From: Rhododendron vialii
Taxonomy: Eukaryota; Streptophyta; Magnoliopsida; Ericales; Ericaceae
DNA: 64,000 nt
Assembly (NCBI RefSeq): GCF_030253575.1
Contig: NC_080565.1
Span: forward strand, 5,428,001 to 5,492,000
Reading direction: 5' to 3'
Shown here: piece by piece, positions 21,160-32,471 of the stretch
Layout of the letters: each line of letters begins with the position of its first letter
Numbering within the stretch: the first letter of the stretch is position 1
Made by a program: the position numbers and the translations under genes
The notes under the pieces: generated by a model
What the model saw: the letters and a program-made list of their open reading frames with translations, nothing else
The model's database searches: none
What the model was told of the DNA's origin: nothing

Positions 21160-23594
21160 ATGGATTCGGAGGACGACATGCACGATGGGAACGACGCCGA
21201 GTCGACGGACGACGACTACAACAGCGGCGACACGGCGGTGAAGTACAGCGAGGACGACAAGGATGGTGACGACGATGGGCATTACGAGTTCGAAAACGAC
21301 TCAGACGATGCAAGCCTCCGCCAACAGAATTATATTGGCTTGAAAGAAGCGGATATACGCCAGCATCAAGAGGATGAAATTACAACAGTTTCAACAGTCC
21401 TTTCCGTATCGAGAGCAGATGCGACCATTCTACTCCGTTACCATCGTTGGAGTGTGAGTAACGTGCACGAGGTATGGTTTGCGGATGAAGTTGGAGTCCG
21501 TAAGGCCGTCGGCTTGTTGGAAAGTCCAGTCGTCCGATTTCCAAATGCTAAAGAACTGACTTGTGGAATTTGTTTCGAATCCTCTCCTCTTGATGGGATC
21601 AGTTCGGCTGCGTGCGCTCATCCTTTCTGTGACGAATGCTGGAGAGGTTACATGAGCACATCCATCAATGGTGGCCCTGGATGTTTGATGTTGAGATGCC
21701 CTGAGCCATCTTGCGGTGCGGCTATCGGCCAGGATATGATCAATCGGTTGGTATCCGAGAAAGATAAGGAGAGATATGCTCGATACCTTCTTCGTTCTTA
21801 TATCGAAGATAATCCGAAGAACAAGTGGTGTCCTGGCCCGGGCTGTGAGTATGCTGTTGAATTTGTTGTTGGCAGTGAAAACTACGATGTTTCCTGCCTA
21901 TGCTCCTATAGCTTTTGTTGGAATGTAAGTCTCTTGTGGGTGGAAAAACTTAGAGCATCCTCATTGTAATAAGCAAAATTGAATAATCAAAACTGATTTT
22001 GATTATTCATTTAGAAATTGTTAAAGCTAGTAATGTTAAGTCCCACATTGTTTGTTTTTTTCCTCATAATCAAAATCAATGGGCCTACTACCACCTATTC
22101 CTTCCCTCCAAAATTTTCACCTCCATTTCAAGATTATTTCATCCCTCCAAAATTTTTCCGCCGTTTCTTCCAACAATTATTTTGTGGATTTTGCTAATTT
22201 GAGGTTGCCGATTATAGTTGGAAAATTATACTGAATCAATGATGCTCTTTTTTGGAAGCATTTAACTGCCAAAAGGGCAACTGATCAAATGAACATGTTG
22301 CCTGCCTTTTAATTGGGGAAGAAGTTGTGAAGAGGAAAGAGGAGAAGAAGAGAAAAGAGAAGAGTGAGAAGGGGTCCAATAAATTTCATTATTGGCAAAA
22401 ACATTGCTAGTTTTGACTATGCAAATGCCCAAATTTGATTAATGGTTAGGAAGTTGTTAAGTTCGATTATTACAATGTAAGCACTTTTTTGAGCACATAT
22501 TGCTAACTTTAGCAACTCTTTGATTTTGATTATTACAATGACAATACTCTTATAGTTTGATATTTTCTGTGTATGAGGCTAAAGCTTACTATTTTAAGCT
22601 GGAATTGCAGTGTGCAGAAGAAGCTCATCGTCCTGTGGACTGTGGCACTGTGGCCAAGTGGATTATGAAAAACAGCGCGGAATCGGAAAACACGAATTGG
22701 ATTCTAGCTTATACCAAGCCTTGTCCGAAGTGTAAGAGACCGATTGAGAAAAACCACGGTTGTATGCACATGAAATGCGCACTCCCTTGCGGGTTTTATT
22801 TCTGCTGGCTATGCCTTGGTGCATTGTCGGATCATGGTGAGTGTAACCGGTATAAGGCAACTAATGAAACTGAGAGAACGAAGGCCAAGAAGTCCATAAA
22901 GAGATACGCTCATTATTATGAACGGTGGGCTACCAATCACTCGTCGAGGCAAAAAGCCCTTGCGAGTTTACATCAAATGCAAACTGTGAATCTCAAGAAG
23001 CTTAGTGTCAAACAATCTCAACCTGAATCGCAACTCAAGTTCATCACAGAAGCCTGGCTGCAGATAGTTGAATGCCGGCGAGTGTTGAAATGGACCTATG
23101 CCTATGGATACTATCTACCTGAGCCTGAACATGCGAAGAGGCAATTTTTTGAATATTTGCAAGGCGATGCCGAGGCTGGTTTAGAAAGGCTTCATCAATG
23201 CGCTGAGACGGATATACAAGCTTACCTTGGTCCTCAACCGCCTCCAACTAATTTTAATCATTTCCGCACAAAATTGGCTCGACTGACTAGTGTCACTCGG
23301 AATTACTTTGAGAACTTGGTTAGAGCATTAGAGAATGGTCTATCGGATGTGGATTCCCAGGGGGCTAGTAGCAAGACAGCAACCCCGAAAAGTGGGGTGG
23401 CTGTCGGAAAGGCTAAAAGAGGAAGAGGAAAGGCTTCGTCCCGAGCAGGCAGGCCAAGCAGAAGTTCGGACGATCATGGCTCTTGGACATGCGATCAGTG
23501 CACTTATTTCAACACCAGATCTTTGCCCACATGTGAGATGTGCCACCAGCCCAGACGTAATGCAAGGGGCTTGAAGAGAGCTAGAAATGGATGA
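21160..23594 (+). CDS. ARIADNE-type RBR E3 ubiquitin ligase, gene 1
   Basis: Exon 1 is 21160-21924 (donor AAT|GTAAGT) and exon 2 is 22611-23594 (acceptor TTGCAG|TGT). They join in phase 0 to 582 residues, close to plant ARI7/ARI8 length. RBR ligases take ubiquitin from an E2 onto a RING2 cysteine and pass it to substrate. An acidic Asp/Glu tail (1-51) is followed by RING1 (C135, C138, C152, H154, C157, C160, C180, C185). The IBR spans about 224-266, split by the intron between FCWN and [15 protein letters not shown]2/Rcat (293-333) has the expected catalytic Cys306 in HGCMHM. The Ariadne helical region and a C-terminal RanBP2-type zinc finger (C549, C552, C563, C566) follow. In RING1, ACAHPFC replaces the usual ACGHPFC, but all ligands remain. 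The start is the ATG at 21160. A MITE sits in the intron. No stops or frameshifts, so probably functional. Confidence 0.9.
21953..22549. mobile_element. PIF/Harbinger-like MITE in the intron of ARIADNE gene 1
   Basis: 597 bp with inverted ends GAGCATCCTCATTGTAAT and (read inward from the right) GAGTATTGTCATTGTAAT, flanked by TTA on both sides (21950-21952, 22550-22552). The intron of gene 2 lacks it, so it either arrived after the duplication or was lost from gene 2. Confidence 0.75.
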
Positions 23595-24609
23595 AAAGAT
23601 GATTTATTAGAAACAGAGATCTAAGGTTAGGCTTATGGGGGCCAAGGCCCCAGCCCAGCGTAGTTTCGGTTTTTTTTTTTTTTCTTTCCAAATTTCAATA
23701 TTAGTATTTTTAGTTGTTAAAAACACTTAGATATTGCATTTTATTTTTGGTGTCATTTATACATTTAAATATTTTAAGAATGCATCTGTTTTGGGTCCCA
23801 AAGCAAAATCTCTCTCCATGCAACCGGTCTCTCATAAGTTTTTCCTTCAATTATTAATCTTATTTCTCTTTTAATCCTTCTCCACTCGTTGCAAAACCCA
23901 AACCAAACAAGCTAATAGATTCTCAAACTTTGAAATTTTAAAATCTTATTATTTATAATTCGGCCCCTACGTTTATGAAATCCCGTTTCCACCCCTAATT
24001 AAAAAGACATTGTTGCTTATAGAAAAGCTTTGTTTTGGGCGGTCACTTTTTGGCCGAAGCTGTTTAAAGACAATTAAGACAATGAGTGACAAGTAGCCAA
24101 GTATGCTATTATCATTTGTGTGTTTGATTCAGTGTATATAGTTCCTTCCTACCCTATGTATACCAATAATAATCTATCGATTTCCGGTTCGAGGGTTCTT
24201 GAACTTGCAATGTGGCTGATTTGTTATCATTATTTTGTTAACCATATTATGGCCTCCGAGGCAAATGCAATTCATATCTTTTAATAAAGTAGACAAGCTT
24301 TGTTTTGGTGGTCACTTTTTGGCTGAAACTATTTAAAGAAGACTAGTAAAAGTGCACATGATCGATAAGTTTCGTGGACCTTATGAGATATTAAGATATG
24401 TAAATCAAATTCTTCAGAAGAGCTAGTAAATATTGGCTAGTTTATTGGACAGTAACTTATAGAAAGAAAAAAAAAAAGGAGTTCCAAAACAACTGTACAT
24501 ATTTTGGTAGCTTCTTTAGTTGATTCATATTAGGCTTATAGCTTCCGTCTTGCATGACCAATTTAAAACAACTGTACATATTTTGAAGCTTCTCTTCTTC
24601 TCTGCTAGT
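23595..24609. repeat. ARIADNE unit 1, downstream segment (D1)
   Basis: Homologous to 40400-40934, 45640-45735 and 49684-50055 (D2, split by insertions) and partly to 50925-51045 (D3). It starts with the presumed 3' UTR (TTAGGCTTATGGGGGCCAAG). Landmarks are CCTTCCTACCCTATGTATA and GCAATTCATATCTTTTAATA. No other gene. Confidence 0.75.
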
Positions 24610-24671
24610 TGATGAGCACAAAATATATAGTACTTAAAAAGACTCTCATACTTGCCTTGTTAGTCTAAACT

Positions 24672-25154
24672 TAAGGGTCATCATCGGGCCACGCCGGCCC
24701 GGCCCGGCCGGTCAAGTCGCTACCCAAGCCCGCCCACGGGTCGGGTTGACCGGGCTTTTTCTTTTTGACGGGCCGCGCGGGCCGGGCTACCTACCATAAA
24801 TTGAAGCCCAAGCCCGGCCCACGGGCTAGTCCAATTGGTCGGCCAGCGGGCCAAAAGCCGAGCGGGCTTAAATTTCCTTGGGCAAAACTAAACCAAGGGA
24901 AAAAAGAAAGGGTTTTGTGAGATTTTGGGCTAATAGGCAGGCCCGTTGGCGGGCTTTGGTCGGGTACCACCGGCGGGCTCACAGGCCGGGCCTACGGGCG
25001 GGCCGAGTAACAATTCATAGGCCCAAGCCCGCCCATTACAAACTACGGGCCGGGCTAGCCCGCCCGTTTTACGGGCTCAGGCCGGGTAAAAAGCCCGGCG
25101 GGCCAGGCGGGCTTTGGGCTGGTCGCGGGCCTTTGGGCTAAATGATGACCCTTA
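24672..25154. mobile_element. GC-rich hAT element nested in the solo LTR
   Basis: 483 bp with inverted ends TAAGGGTCATCAT and ATGATGACCCTTA, and a perfect 8-bp duplication TCTAAACT (24664-24671, 25155-25162). The interior is built of GGGCCGGGC/GCCCGGCCC words and is far richer in G+C than anything around it. Open frames in it are by-products of this composition. Confidence 0.85.
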
Positions 25155-25781
25155 TCTAAACTTAACAGTTCTTTATTACTTATTTATGTTTTGTAGGTAT
25201 TTTGGGCTTTGTCGCACAAAAAGGCTTCATCTGACACTTAAAAGAGGACACTTTAAGTCAAGCGCTCAACCCAATCAGAATTATCCGAAAGAAGTAAATT
25301 ATTTTAGACAAAATGATGGCTCATGACGTGTTTTGATAATTAATACCCGCTAAGGACAAGCTAAGAACATTTGTTAATGTTGAAAATATTCTTGCCGGAT
25401 ATTAATTATCAAATCACGTCATTGACTGTCATTTTTCCATTATTTTAAGTACTGAATCTCCAATACAATTGCTCATCAAGGAGCATGGAATTATGTCGAT
25501 TTTCAAGGAATCATGGAGCAGCCATATATTCCTAAATCTCTGTATATACGTGGGTCATGACGTGGTCCCACAAGGTTTGGTCTTGATTGGTTGAGAAAAA
25601 GAACATTCAGTTTTAATTTTGGAACATTAGGACTCTCCTTAATAGGTAATTTTCGATGTTTTAACATTATAAAAGGAGAAGTCAGTAGTAGGGTTCAAAG
25701 GATCGGAGGGTTCGGCTGGAAACCAGAAAAAAAAAGAAAAGAAGAAGCTTCAATTGTTATTTCATGAGAGGCTAAGTTCTT

Positions 25782-26565
25782 GAGTCTGGCTCCTCTCCAA
25801 TTCATAGGGAATTGGAGGATCCTCCAATTCTAATTCAATGGTCAAGATTACCTTAGTAATTCAAGCCCCAAAGCTCATATAGTATTCTATGGGCACCCAA
25901 TTACTCCCCAAATATTTGTCAATTACATAAGTGCCTTTCTCCCTGTTTTTTTTGAACGGCGAAAAAAATTCATTAATCTTCAAGTTTACAAAAAATTTAT
26001 TAATTTTTTTTAAATGACTTCTCTCCCCCCGTTAAACCTGCCTCTAGAAAAAAAAATTATATAGCTTATGAGGATTTTTTTCGACCGAAATCATATAGCT
26101 CATGAGATTTTTTTTTTTTACTGATACTAGTGTATTTCCACGTGTGCTTCGCACTGTGTCGTGTGCTCATTGATGTAGTTGTTCTTGTATGTAAAGAAAG
26201 TTGAAATTAAGATTCAGTTATGGAAATTATAAAGAAATCATAAGAGTAAGTAATTGAATATAAGATAATTTTACAGAAAAAATATTTTAGAAGAAATGCA
26301 AAAGGATTTCTTTGATTAATCCTATGAATCTGATAATTCTTTGAATCTGCACTTGTTATTAAAGTTATGACATAAAATTTTACTAATATTTGGAATTTGG
26401 TAAATTGGTACTTGGAATGTGATAATTCGGAAATATTTGGGGAGTAATTGGGTGCCCGTAGAATACCTATGAGCTTTGGGACCGGAGATACTAAGGTAAT
26501 CCTGACCATTGAATTGGAATTGGAGGATCCTCCAATTTTCTATGGATTGGAGAGGAGCCGGACTC
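25782..26565. mobile_element. Mutator-type TIR element nested in the solo LTR
   Basis: 784 bp with long inverted ends (about 140 bp; GAGTCTGGCTCCTCTCCAAT on the left and its inverse with few changes on the right) and a perfect 9-bp duplication TAAGTTCTT (25773-25781, 26566-26574). No transposase. A Helitron-like 3' end (ACTAGTGTATTTCC then a GTGTGCTTCGCAC hairpin near 26128-26156) may be a further nested fragment. Confidence 0.8.
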
Positions 26566-27262
26566 TAAGTTCTTATACGAGGGTTGAGGATGAAACCTCA
26601 TACAGTATTTTGTAGTAAATATTTGCAGACTCTATTATTTTCCGAATGCTTGGTTTAATCGAATAATTGTTCTTTCCTCAATTTAATTAAGTTAGTAATT
26701 TTGGATATGGATCCAATCATGCTTTTTCCATAATTTGAGATTGCTAGCTAACTATACAGACCCGTATGCAACTCTTTATTTCAAGCATTGGACATCTTTT
26801 GTGATTTGTTTTCGAATGGATACATATGATTTTTTGGTCTTGAACATTAAGGCAAGGAAGAGTATACATAAGTTATTTTTCTAAAAGGTCGCAACGATGA
26901 TATTTTCCGTGGTAATAGAGATTAGCTACCAATTTATTGTGAAGAATAGTAGGAAAATAAATAAGAGCTTGTTAGTAACTGCTACGAATACATGAATGCG
27001 GATTCTGAAACCTTAAGTCACTTTCTTTTGATTAAGTTCGTAAAACAAACAACTTATTTATTTGTTTTTACTATTGCTTGTTTATTTTTAATTTACAAAT
27101 CAATCACATCTTTTGTCAATTAGGTTAGAGTTTAATTAGTTTTAATTTATTTAGTTTTCCTATAAAAATACAAGTCCCTGTGGATTCGACCTCTCACTTA
27201 CATAACTATACTTCGATACGATTCGTGCACTTACAAGTACATTAAAATTTCACAACACTAGT

Positions 27263-27349
27263 GACCACCAATAATCATGTCCTTCGAATCATTTTCTATT
27301 ATACCCGGGCTCAAATTTTCTTCTTATTCAACCCTCAACATAGTGCCAT
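27263..27349. other. Short continuation of unit 1 after the solo LTR
   Basis: Begins with GACCACCAATAATC, which is shared with unit 2 at about 50057, then diverges. No gene. Confidence 0.4.
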
Positions 27350-27603
27350 AGCTTCCACAACTTGCGATGTGGATGAAGACAAAGTTCGACATCAAGGTCT
27401 ACAGCGTAGAGGAGTTCAAGATCTTTTTAGATGGAATTCAAAAGTTGAGATTGTAATCTAGCTTTCAGGTTTGCTATCCAACTATCGGTTGGATGCGCTT
27501 GTATTTTTGGTGCTTAGAAGCTATGTTAGCTTTGTTGTTTTTCCCTCGATGTACCCTTGTCAAGCTTTATAAAATGTTTCGTTTGCCGAGAAAAGAAAAA
27601 AAA
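27350..27603 (+). mobile_element. 5'-truncated LINE tail, plus strand
   Basis: A frame reads MWMKTKFDIKVYSVEEF and LDGIQKL, matching the C-terminal end of the LINE at 45993-49551 (IKVKFDIKVHSVEDFKGYLD). It is followed by CGATGTACCCTTGTCAAGCT and a terminal A-rich tract. Only the last part of ORF2 and the 3' UTR remain. Confidence 0.65.
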
Positions 27604-27793
27604 AACGTAAAAACACCGACTCTGGAGCACAAGCAACTATGGAATTCCAATCATAGTCCCTTATACAATCCCAATAGCAGCACATTGGAATTTAGATTCT
27701 AGACCGCCGTCAACATTAAATTCGTAACCATCACCTGTAGGAGGATCACATTTCAGCAAGCTCATGACTCCTTGCCCGTAGCATGAATACAGA

Positions 27794-29859
27794 TGTAACA
27801 TCCTTGATTTATAAGGTGCTTTTATGCCACACTTTAGAAACTTTAAATGCTAAAGTGCAATTTTTCTTTGAAATTGTGCATGTGTGTTGTGTGTGTGTGT
27901 TCTTTTAAAAAGAAAAAAGAAAAAGAAAACCCATCAGGAGGTTTTCAACGTTAGAGAGAGAGAGAGAGAGAGAGAGCAACGGTGGAAGAAGGAGAAGAGA
28001 AAGGGGAAGTGAGAGCTAGGTTGAATTGGAAACTTTGTAAGGTAATTCATGATCTTCTTTACTTGAATTTATGATTTTGTTGTTCAATTCCCTACCTGGC
28101 ATCTAGTTAGAGCTGAATTGAATTCATAGGAGAAGGGTTTTTGAGGTTGGAATTGGGTTTAATTTCAGAAAATTCGTGGTATATTATGAATATGCATAAC
28201 TCTGTTGAACCAAGTTGAAACTGTCCTGTTTTTGACGAATTTATTCAAGGTACCTAGAAATCTTCTAAATTCTTGAAAAAAATCCTGAAGGTTCATCTAT
28301 GAGTCTATTGCATCGTGTTAAATTTTCAGAAAATAACTCGAAGTGGTTTGGCCTATAAAATTCGTGGACTGAACTGGTGTCTGATTCGCGTCTGTGCAGA
28401 CAGCACAAACACGTGTTGGAAAAACGGGCATAACTTCTTGCTGGGGTATCGGTTTTACGTACCGCTTCTTGATTATGGAACTTGACTCGTATATCTTTCT
28501 GAATATGTATGGGTTGTGTCGTGGTTCTTTCTAGATTATAGCAGTTTTTGAATTAAAGTTCAGGTTTTGGTGATTCTGAAATTCTGGGCAGTTTTTGGAG
28601 CTGTGCTGTTCATCAATTTTATCATAGTTGAATATGCTTAATGACTATGAGTTCTCATGAGTCTTAAACCTTGATCAGTTGGTGTTGTTTTGGCGTTGGA
28701 AGTATTGGAAAAGATTGAGTGTGTGATTTTTAATGAGCATTCGATCGCAGACTGTTCTGCTGGAACTGTGTTTTCTATTTTAGATGTGTAACTTCATTTG
28801 AGCGTATTTTGGTCATTCGGACTCCGTTTAGGACAAATTTTATATTGAGATTGATGTTCTGAGAGTGTAATTTCTAATGGTTATAGTCTCGGAATCTAAA
28901 TCTAAACCTATAGAATACTATAGTCAAGAATCGATCAGTGGTTCTGTTGGATAATGTGTGAATTTGTGAAATTCTTGGTTTTGGGTACGAATTGGTGAAT
29001 TTACTATTGTTCGGCATACGTTATATAGTGGAATTGATGCAAAACGTTATTAATGCATTTGTTAAAGCCTTAAAAGTATTTCTATACTAAAATGTTTGGC
29101 TTGTGGATAGGTGACGAATCGGTGAATCAAGGAGCACCGAAATCATAAGTTGTTCTTTCTTTTGGAGTACAAGGTGAGTGTTTGATTCATAAATGTTGTT
29201 CTATATTGAATTAAACTTGAATGTTGGCTTAGTGCCCGGTGATTGGCTTTATGCCAAAAGGCTTTTATGCCTTAAATTATTGGTTGTGTGCCCGGTGATT
29301 GGCTTTTTGCCATATGGCTTTATGCCTTAAACTATTGGTTATGTGCTCGGTGATTGGCTTAATGCCAAAAGGCTTTATGCCTTAAATTATTGGCTGTGTG
29401 CCCTGTGTTGCTTTTAATTGCTTGGTTCACTGTTTGACTGGTTGAGATATATCTTTTAGCTGTACTTTTAATATGGAATTGTATCCATATCTCATAAACA
29501 CTCCTGGATTCCATTTTGGAATCCAGTTTTGCAGGCGTTGTAGATATCCACTGCTGATCGTCGTGGGGTTGTACGCTCGCTTAGGGTAGCATGTCGGGAA
29601 GGCTGGACTAGTTTGGCGAAATTTTTTGTAGATAGGGATGTAGTGCAGCCTATGTTGATATTTAGTTTGTTGTATAGTTTAATGTTTTCTTAAGACTTCC
29701 GCTGTGTTTGTAAGAACGTTAAGTTTTGCGTAATCAATAAAATGGTTGTTGGTTAATTTAGTTGCTAGATTTTGAGTTATAGGAATGGGCTGGTGGTTGA
29801 TGTTGCACCCTCACGTCGGTTTAGGCTCATTTGAGTGCTAGCCGGGGTGGGGTGTGACA
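27794..29859. mobile_element. Solo LTR, TGTAACATCC..TGTGACA family
   Basis: 2066 bp beginning TGTAACATCC and ending GGGTGTGACA, with a perfect 5-bp duplication ACAGA (27789-27793, 29860-29864). A GA-microsatellite lies at 27954-27976. Near the 3' end a ~59-bp unit (GCCCGGTGATTGGCTTTATG..) is repeated three times (29226-29404). No coding region and no partner LTR. The TGTA..GTGACA ends are typical of plant Ty3/gypsy LTRs. Confidence 0.8.
29226..29404. repeat. Tandem repeat, three ~59-bp units within the solo LTR
   Basis: Each unit contains GTGCCCGGTGATTGGCTT, GCCAAAAGGCTTTATGCC and TTAAATTATTGG with a few substitutions. Confidence 0.85.
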
Positions 29860-29864
29860 ACAGA

Positions 29865-30107
29865 ACTCAAGAAATTGGAAAGCATATTCTACACTACTTC
29901 ACCGGGTTCATTTCTTTTTTCAGTTTGTGCAACGAAGTCTTGTATGCTTCTGTGTTGCTTGGGCCAGAACGGCTGAGTCGCTGGACCAAGAGCTTCTCCA
30001 CATTTCCGCAACCGAGCAACTCATTAACGCATAGCGGTGCGCTCAAGTTGGTCGGAGACCACTCTTCATTACCAAAATAAATAAATAAAGAGAAACCATG
30101 TTCTGCG
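29865..30107 (+). mobile_element. Stretch ending in a truncated SINE tail
   Basis: Unclassified sequence whose end, GGTGCGCTCAAGTTGGTCGG then AGACCACT..CTTCATTACC and a TAAA run, matches the 3' end of the probable SINE at 18917-19119. Short frames here have no recognisable motif. Confidence 0.4.
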
Positions 30108-31016
30108 ATCATTTTATAATTGGTTGGGAGATCTTGTTATGCATGTGAAAGATAAAAAATATATATCGTGCAATGTAAAGATCAAAATGAAAGCAGGGAG
30201 AAGAATTCCAGAGGCAATCAAAAGTCAAAATAGGGAGATTGAGAGAAATTGTAATTACCCCAAAAGCCAGACAATAGCACCAAGAAGAGAGAGAACCAAT
30301 GCAACAAGGGTAAAAGGCAACCCCAATAAGAACCCTAATGGCCTGCAATCCCCCATTCTTGATTGGATTCCTCCCCCTTTCTTTCAACCTCAATTTATAA
30401 CATTTACCCCATACCTAAATATGAACAATTGGATGTATTTTCGGTTTGACAACTTGAGAATGTTGACGATTTTAACCATGATCTGTTTCTACAAATGATG
30501 TATGGAAAAAACAGCCATCTTTTCCCCAAAATAAGTCACATTATAGGTTTAATTGGCAACCTGCAAGGTTGTTGACCTATTCCCAATGGTCACGTAGAAA
30601 TTAGCAACTACCCTTTTTCTCAATCCAAAACGGATATAAATAGACAAATCACGTTTTTTCTAAATGTACCACAAAATCTTCCTTTATTGCGTAACATTAC
30701 GCACATCACACAATAATAGACAAATGTTTTTAAATGCACTTATAAAAAAAATAGTGTGAATATTATTGGGAAAAATGTTACACTTTCTATCTCGATATGA
30801 AAAAGACTTTATCCTGGAAATATCTAAATGCATACCAAAAGCATCTCAATACACCCAGAGTAACTAAATTTCTTCTATTTTTCGATAAAATAGACAATAA
30901 AACACAAGATTTTACAATTCTAGCACTAAATTCTTCTCCACAATTGGTAAGGAGGCTTTTGAATTCTCCATACTTTGCCCATGGTCAAATGTAAGTACTG
31001 GTTTTTTTTTTTTTTT

Positions 31017-31047
<31 letters not shown>

Positions 31048-31155
31048 GGGTTTTAGATTGCGATCGCAATATCAGACCTTGCAGTATGGTAAAAAAACGC
31101 AGCCTAACAAATTGCCTTTGCCAACTAAGAATTCCATCGTCGCCACCACCATTGA
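30108..31155. repeat. ARIADNE unit 2, upstream segment (U2)
   Basis: Homologous to U1 (19978-20990) and extending further: GGAGGCTTTTGAATTCTC..CATACTTTGCCCATGGTCAA matches U3 at 51117-51152. It contains a run of 25 T followed by 20 G (31002-31046). It ends in a CCA-repeat tract, the landing site of LTR elements. Confidence 0.75.
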
Positions 31156-31397
31156 TGCAGGCTGAAACCCGCAAAGGTTGGGATAGTCCCGGGAAGCCAC
31201 TCACCGGGGGCTACGGAGGGGGTGGTTTAGATTGCGATCTCAATATCAGACTTTGCAGTATGGTAAAAAAATGCAGCCGCCGACTAACAAATTGCCTTTG
31301 CCAACTAAGAATTCCATCGTCGCCACCACCACCGATGCAGGTCGAAACCCGAGAGGTTGGGATAGTCCCGGGAAGCCAATCACCGGGGGCAACGGAA
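31047..31397. repeat. Tandem duplication of U2 end plus LTR fragment
   Basis: About 170 bp (GGTTTTAGATTGCGATCGCA.. through GCCACCACCA and the first ~55 bp of the LTR up to CACCGGGGGC) is repeated next to itself (about 31047-31216 and 31217-31397). It joins host and LTR sequence, so it happened after the LTR element had inserted. Confidence 0.8.
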
Positions 31398-32018
31398 TCA
31401 CTCGACGTTGCTAATCGCGGAAAATACTCACGCGATCAAGTCACACACTTGATTGTCGGAGGAATCACTCACTCTCAAGCAAGAAATACTTGCACATATT
31501 TTTCATAAACTCCAACTCTGATTTTCATTTCATTAGATTACCTATTTATAGGTATTACAAATATGACTATTCAAGACTCCTAATAAAACCTACACAATTC
31601 TCAACTAGACCTTTCAAATACCTAGACCACTATTGAAACAAAAACACAACTTACTAAAAACATATATTCTTAAACCAGAAATTAAAAGACATTGACTAGA
31701 AATTAAAAGACACTTTGAACTAATTAAAATAACCCTTCGACTTCCAAATTAGAAGTATTTGCTCCTGTATCATACTCCCTTTCTTCGAAAGAACTCAACC
31801 TCGAGTTTAACTTCCCACGGTCCACGGGTTGATCAATGAGCCTTTTCATCCTTAGATGTTGCCTGAATTTAGGTTTGTGACCAATGAGCAAATAGAACAC
31901 TTTCATAACTCCTGAAACTTGGCCATTAACAACCTGTATTGGAACTTCAAAGCTAGACCAAAAATCAACTTTTCTTGAACTACTCCTTGTCATTTTACCC
32001 CCATAACTATTTGCATTT

Positions 32019-32471
32019 CTAGCCAATAAAATCAGCTCGCTCTAAGACTTTCTTAACCAAGTCTTCTTTTGAACACGCTAACCAAAAAGGATCCTTGCAA
32101 TGTAGGGATGATTTTGCTGCATGTAACTCCAAGTTATTAATCATTTCTTGATTAACAACTTCAACGACACCAACTTTTTTGCCTATCAAGTTATAAAACG
32201 TATCCTCTCCGACAAATTTCAAATCTTTAGAATTCACCATGTTGCCAAAATCACACTTAGTAGTGATTAGGAAACCATCGTCCATATACTCATCGTACCT
32301 TGGAGGTAGAGTCCAATCAACTTCTTGTAGAGGGGACGAGTCTCTCGACGAGAATATCTCCTCCAAGTTCATTCCATGAAATATGATGTCATTGTTTATC
32401 TTCCATGGGATCAAAGCAGTAACAACTCCATTGTTTTTGTGATATGTCCTCGGTCTTTCACTCACGCGCAA
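32019..32471 (-). CDS. Unknown 150-residue protein of the small LTR element
   Basis: An open frame of 150 codons between primer-binding site and 3' LTR, beginning MRVSERPRTYHKNNGVVTAL and ending KVLERADFIG. It is rich in charged residues, with no zinc knuckle, protease or other recognisable domain. A second frame (31724-32026, from LARNANSYGGK onward) overlaps its end by 8 bp and runs into the LTR, so the two may be one former protein split by a frameshift. Being the only long frame of the element it could be a gag relic or captured sequence. I do not recognise it. Confidence 0.4.
   Translation of the reverse strand: MRVSERPRTYHKNNGVVTALIPWKINNDIIFHGMNLEEIFSSRDSSPLQEVDWTLPPRYDEYMDDGFLITTKCDFGNMVNSKDLKFVGEDTFYNLIGKKVGVVEVVNQEMINNLELHAAKSSLHCKDPFWLACSKEDLVKKVLERADFIG

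Larger units (their letters stand above)
24610..27257. mobile_element. Solo LTR (gypsy-like) with perfect 5-bp duplication, host to two nested elements
   Basis: Begins TGATGAGCAC and ends TTTCACAACA, flanked by CTAGT on both sides (24605-24609, 27258-27262). The paralogous site in unit 2 (about 50050-50056) reads GTGCTAGTGACC without the insertion, an empty site. The 3' part includes AAGTCCCTGTGGATTCGACC and TTCGATACGATTCGTGCAC, typical of the end of plant Ty3/gypsy LTRs. Subtracting the nested hAT and Mutator-type elements leaves about 1.36 kb. There is no second LTR or coding region, so this is a solo LTR from recombination. Confidence 0.8.

Noticed and set aside
24791..25141. Open frames rich in Gly, Pro and Arg
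   Set aside because: Direct result of GGGCC/GGCCC words in the hAT element; no gene-like features.
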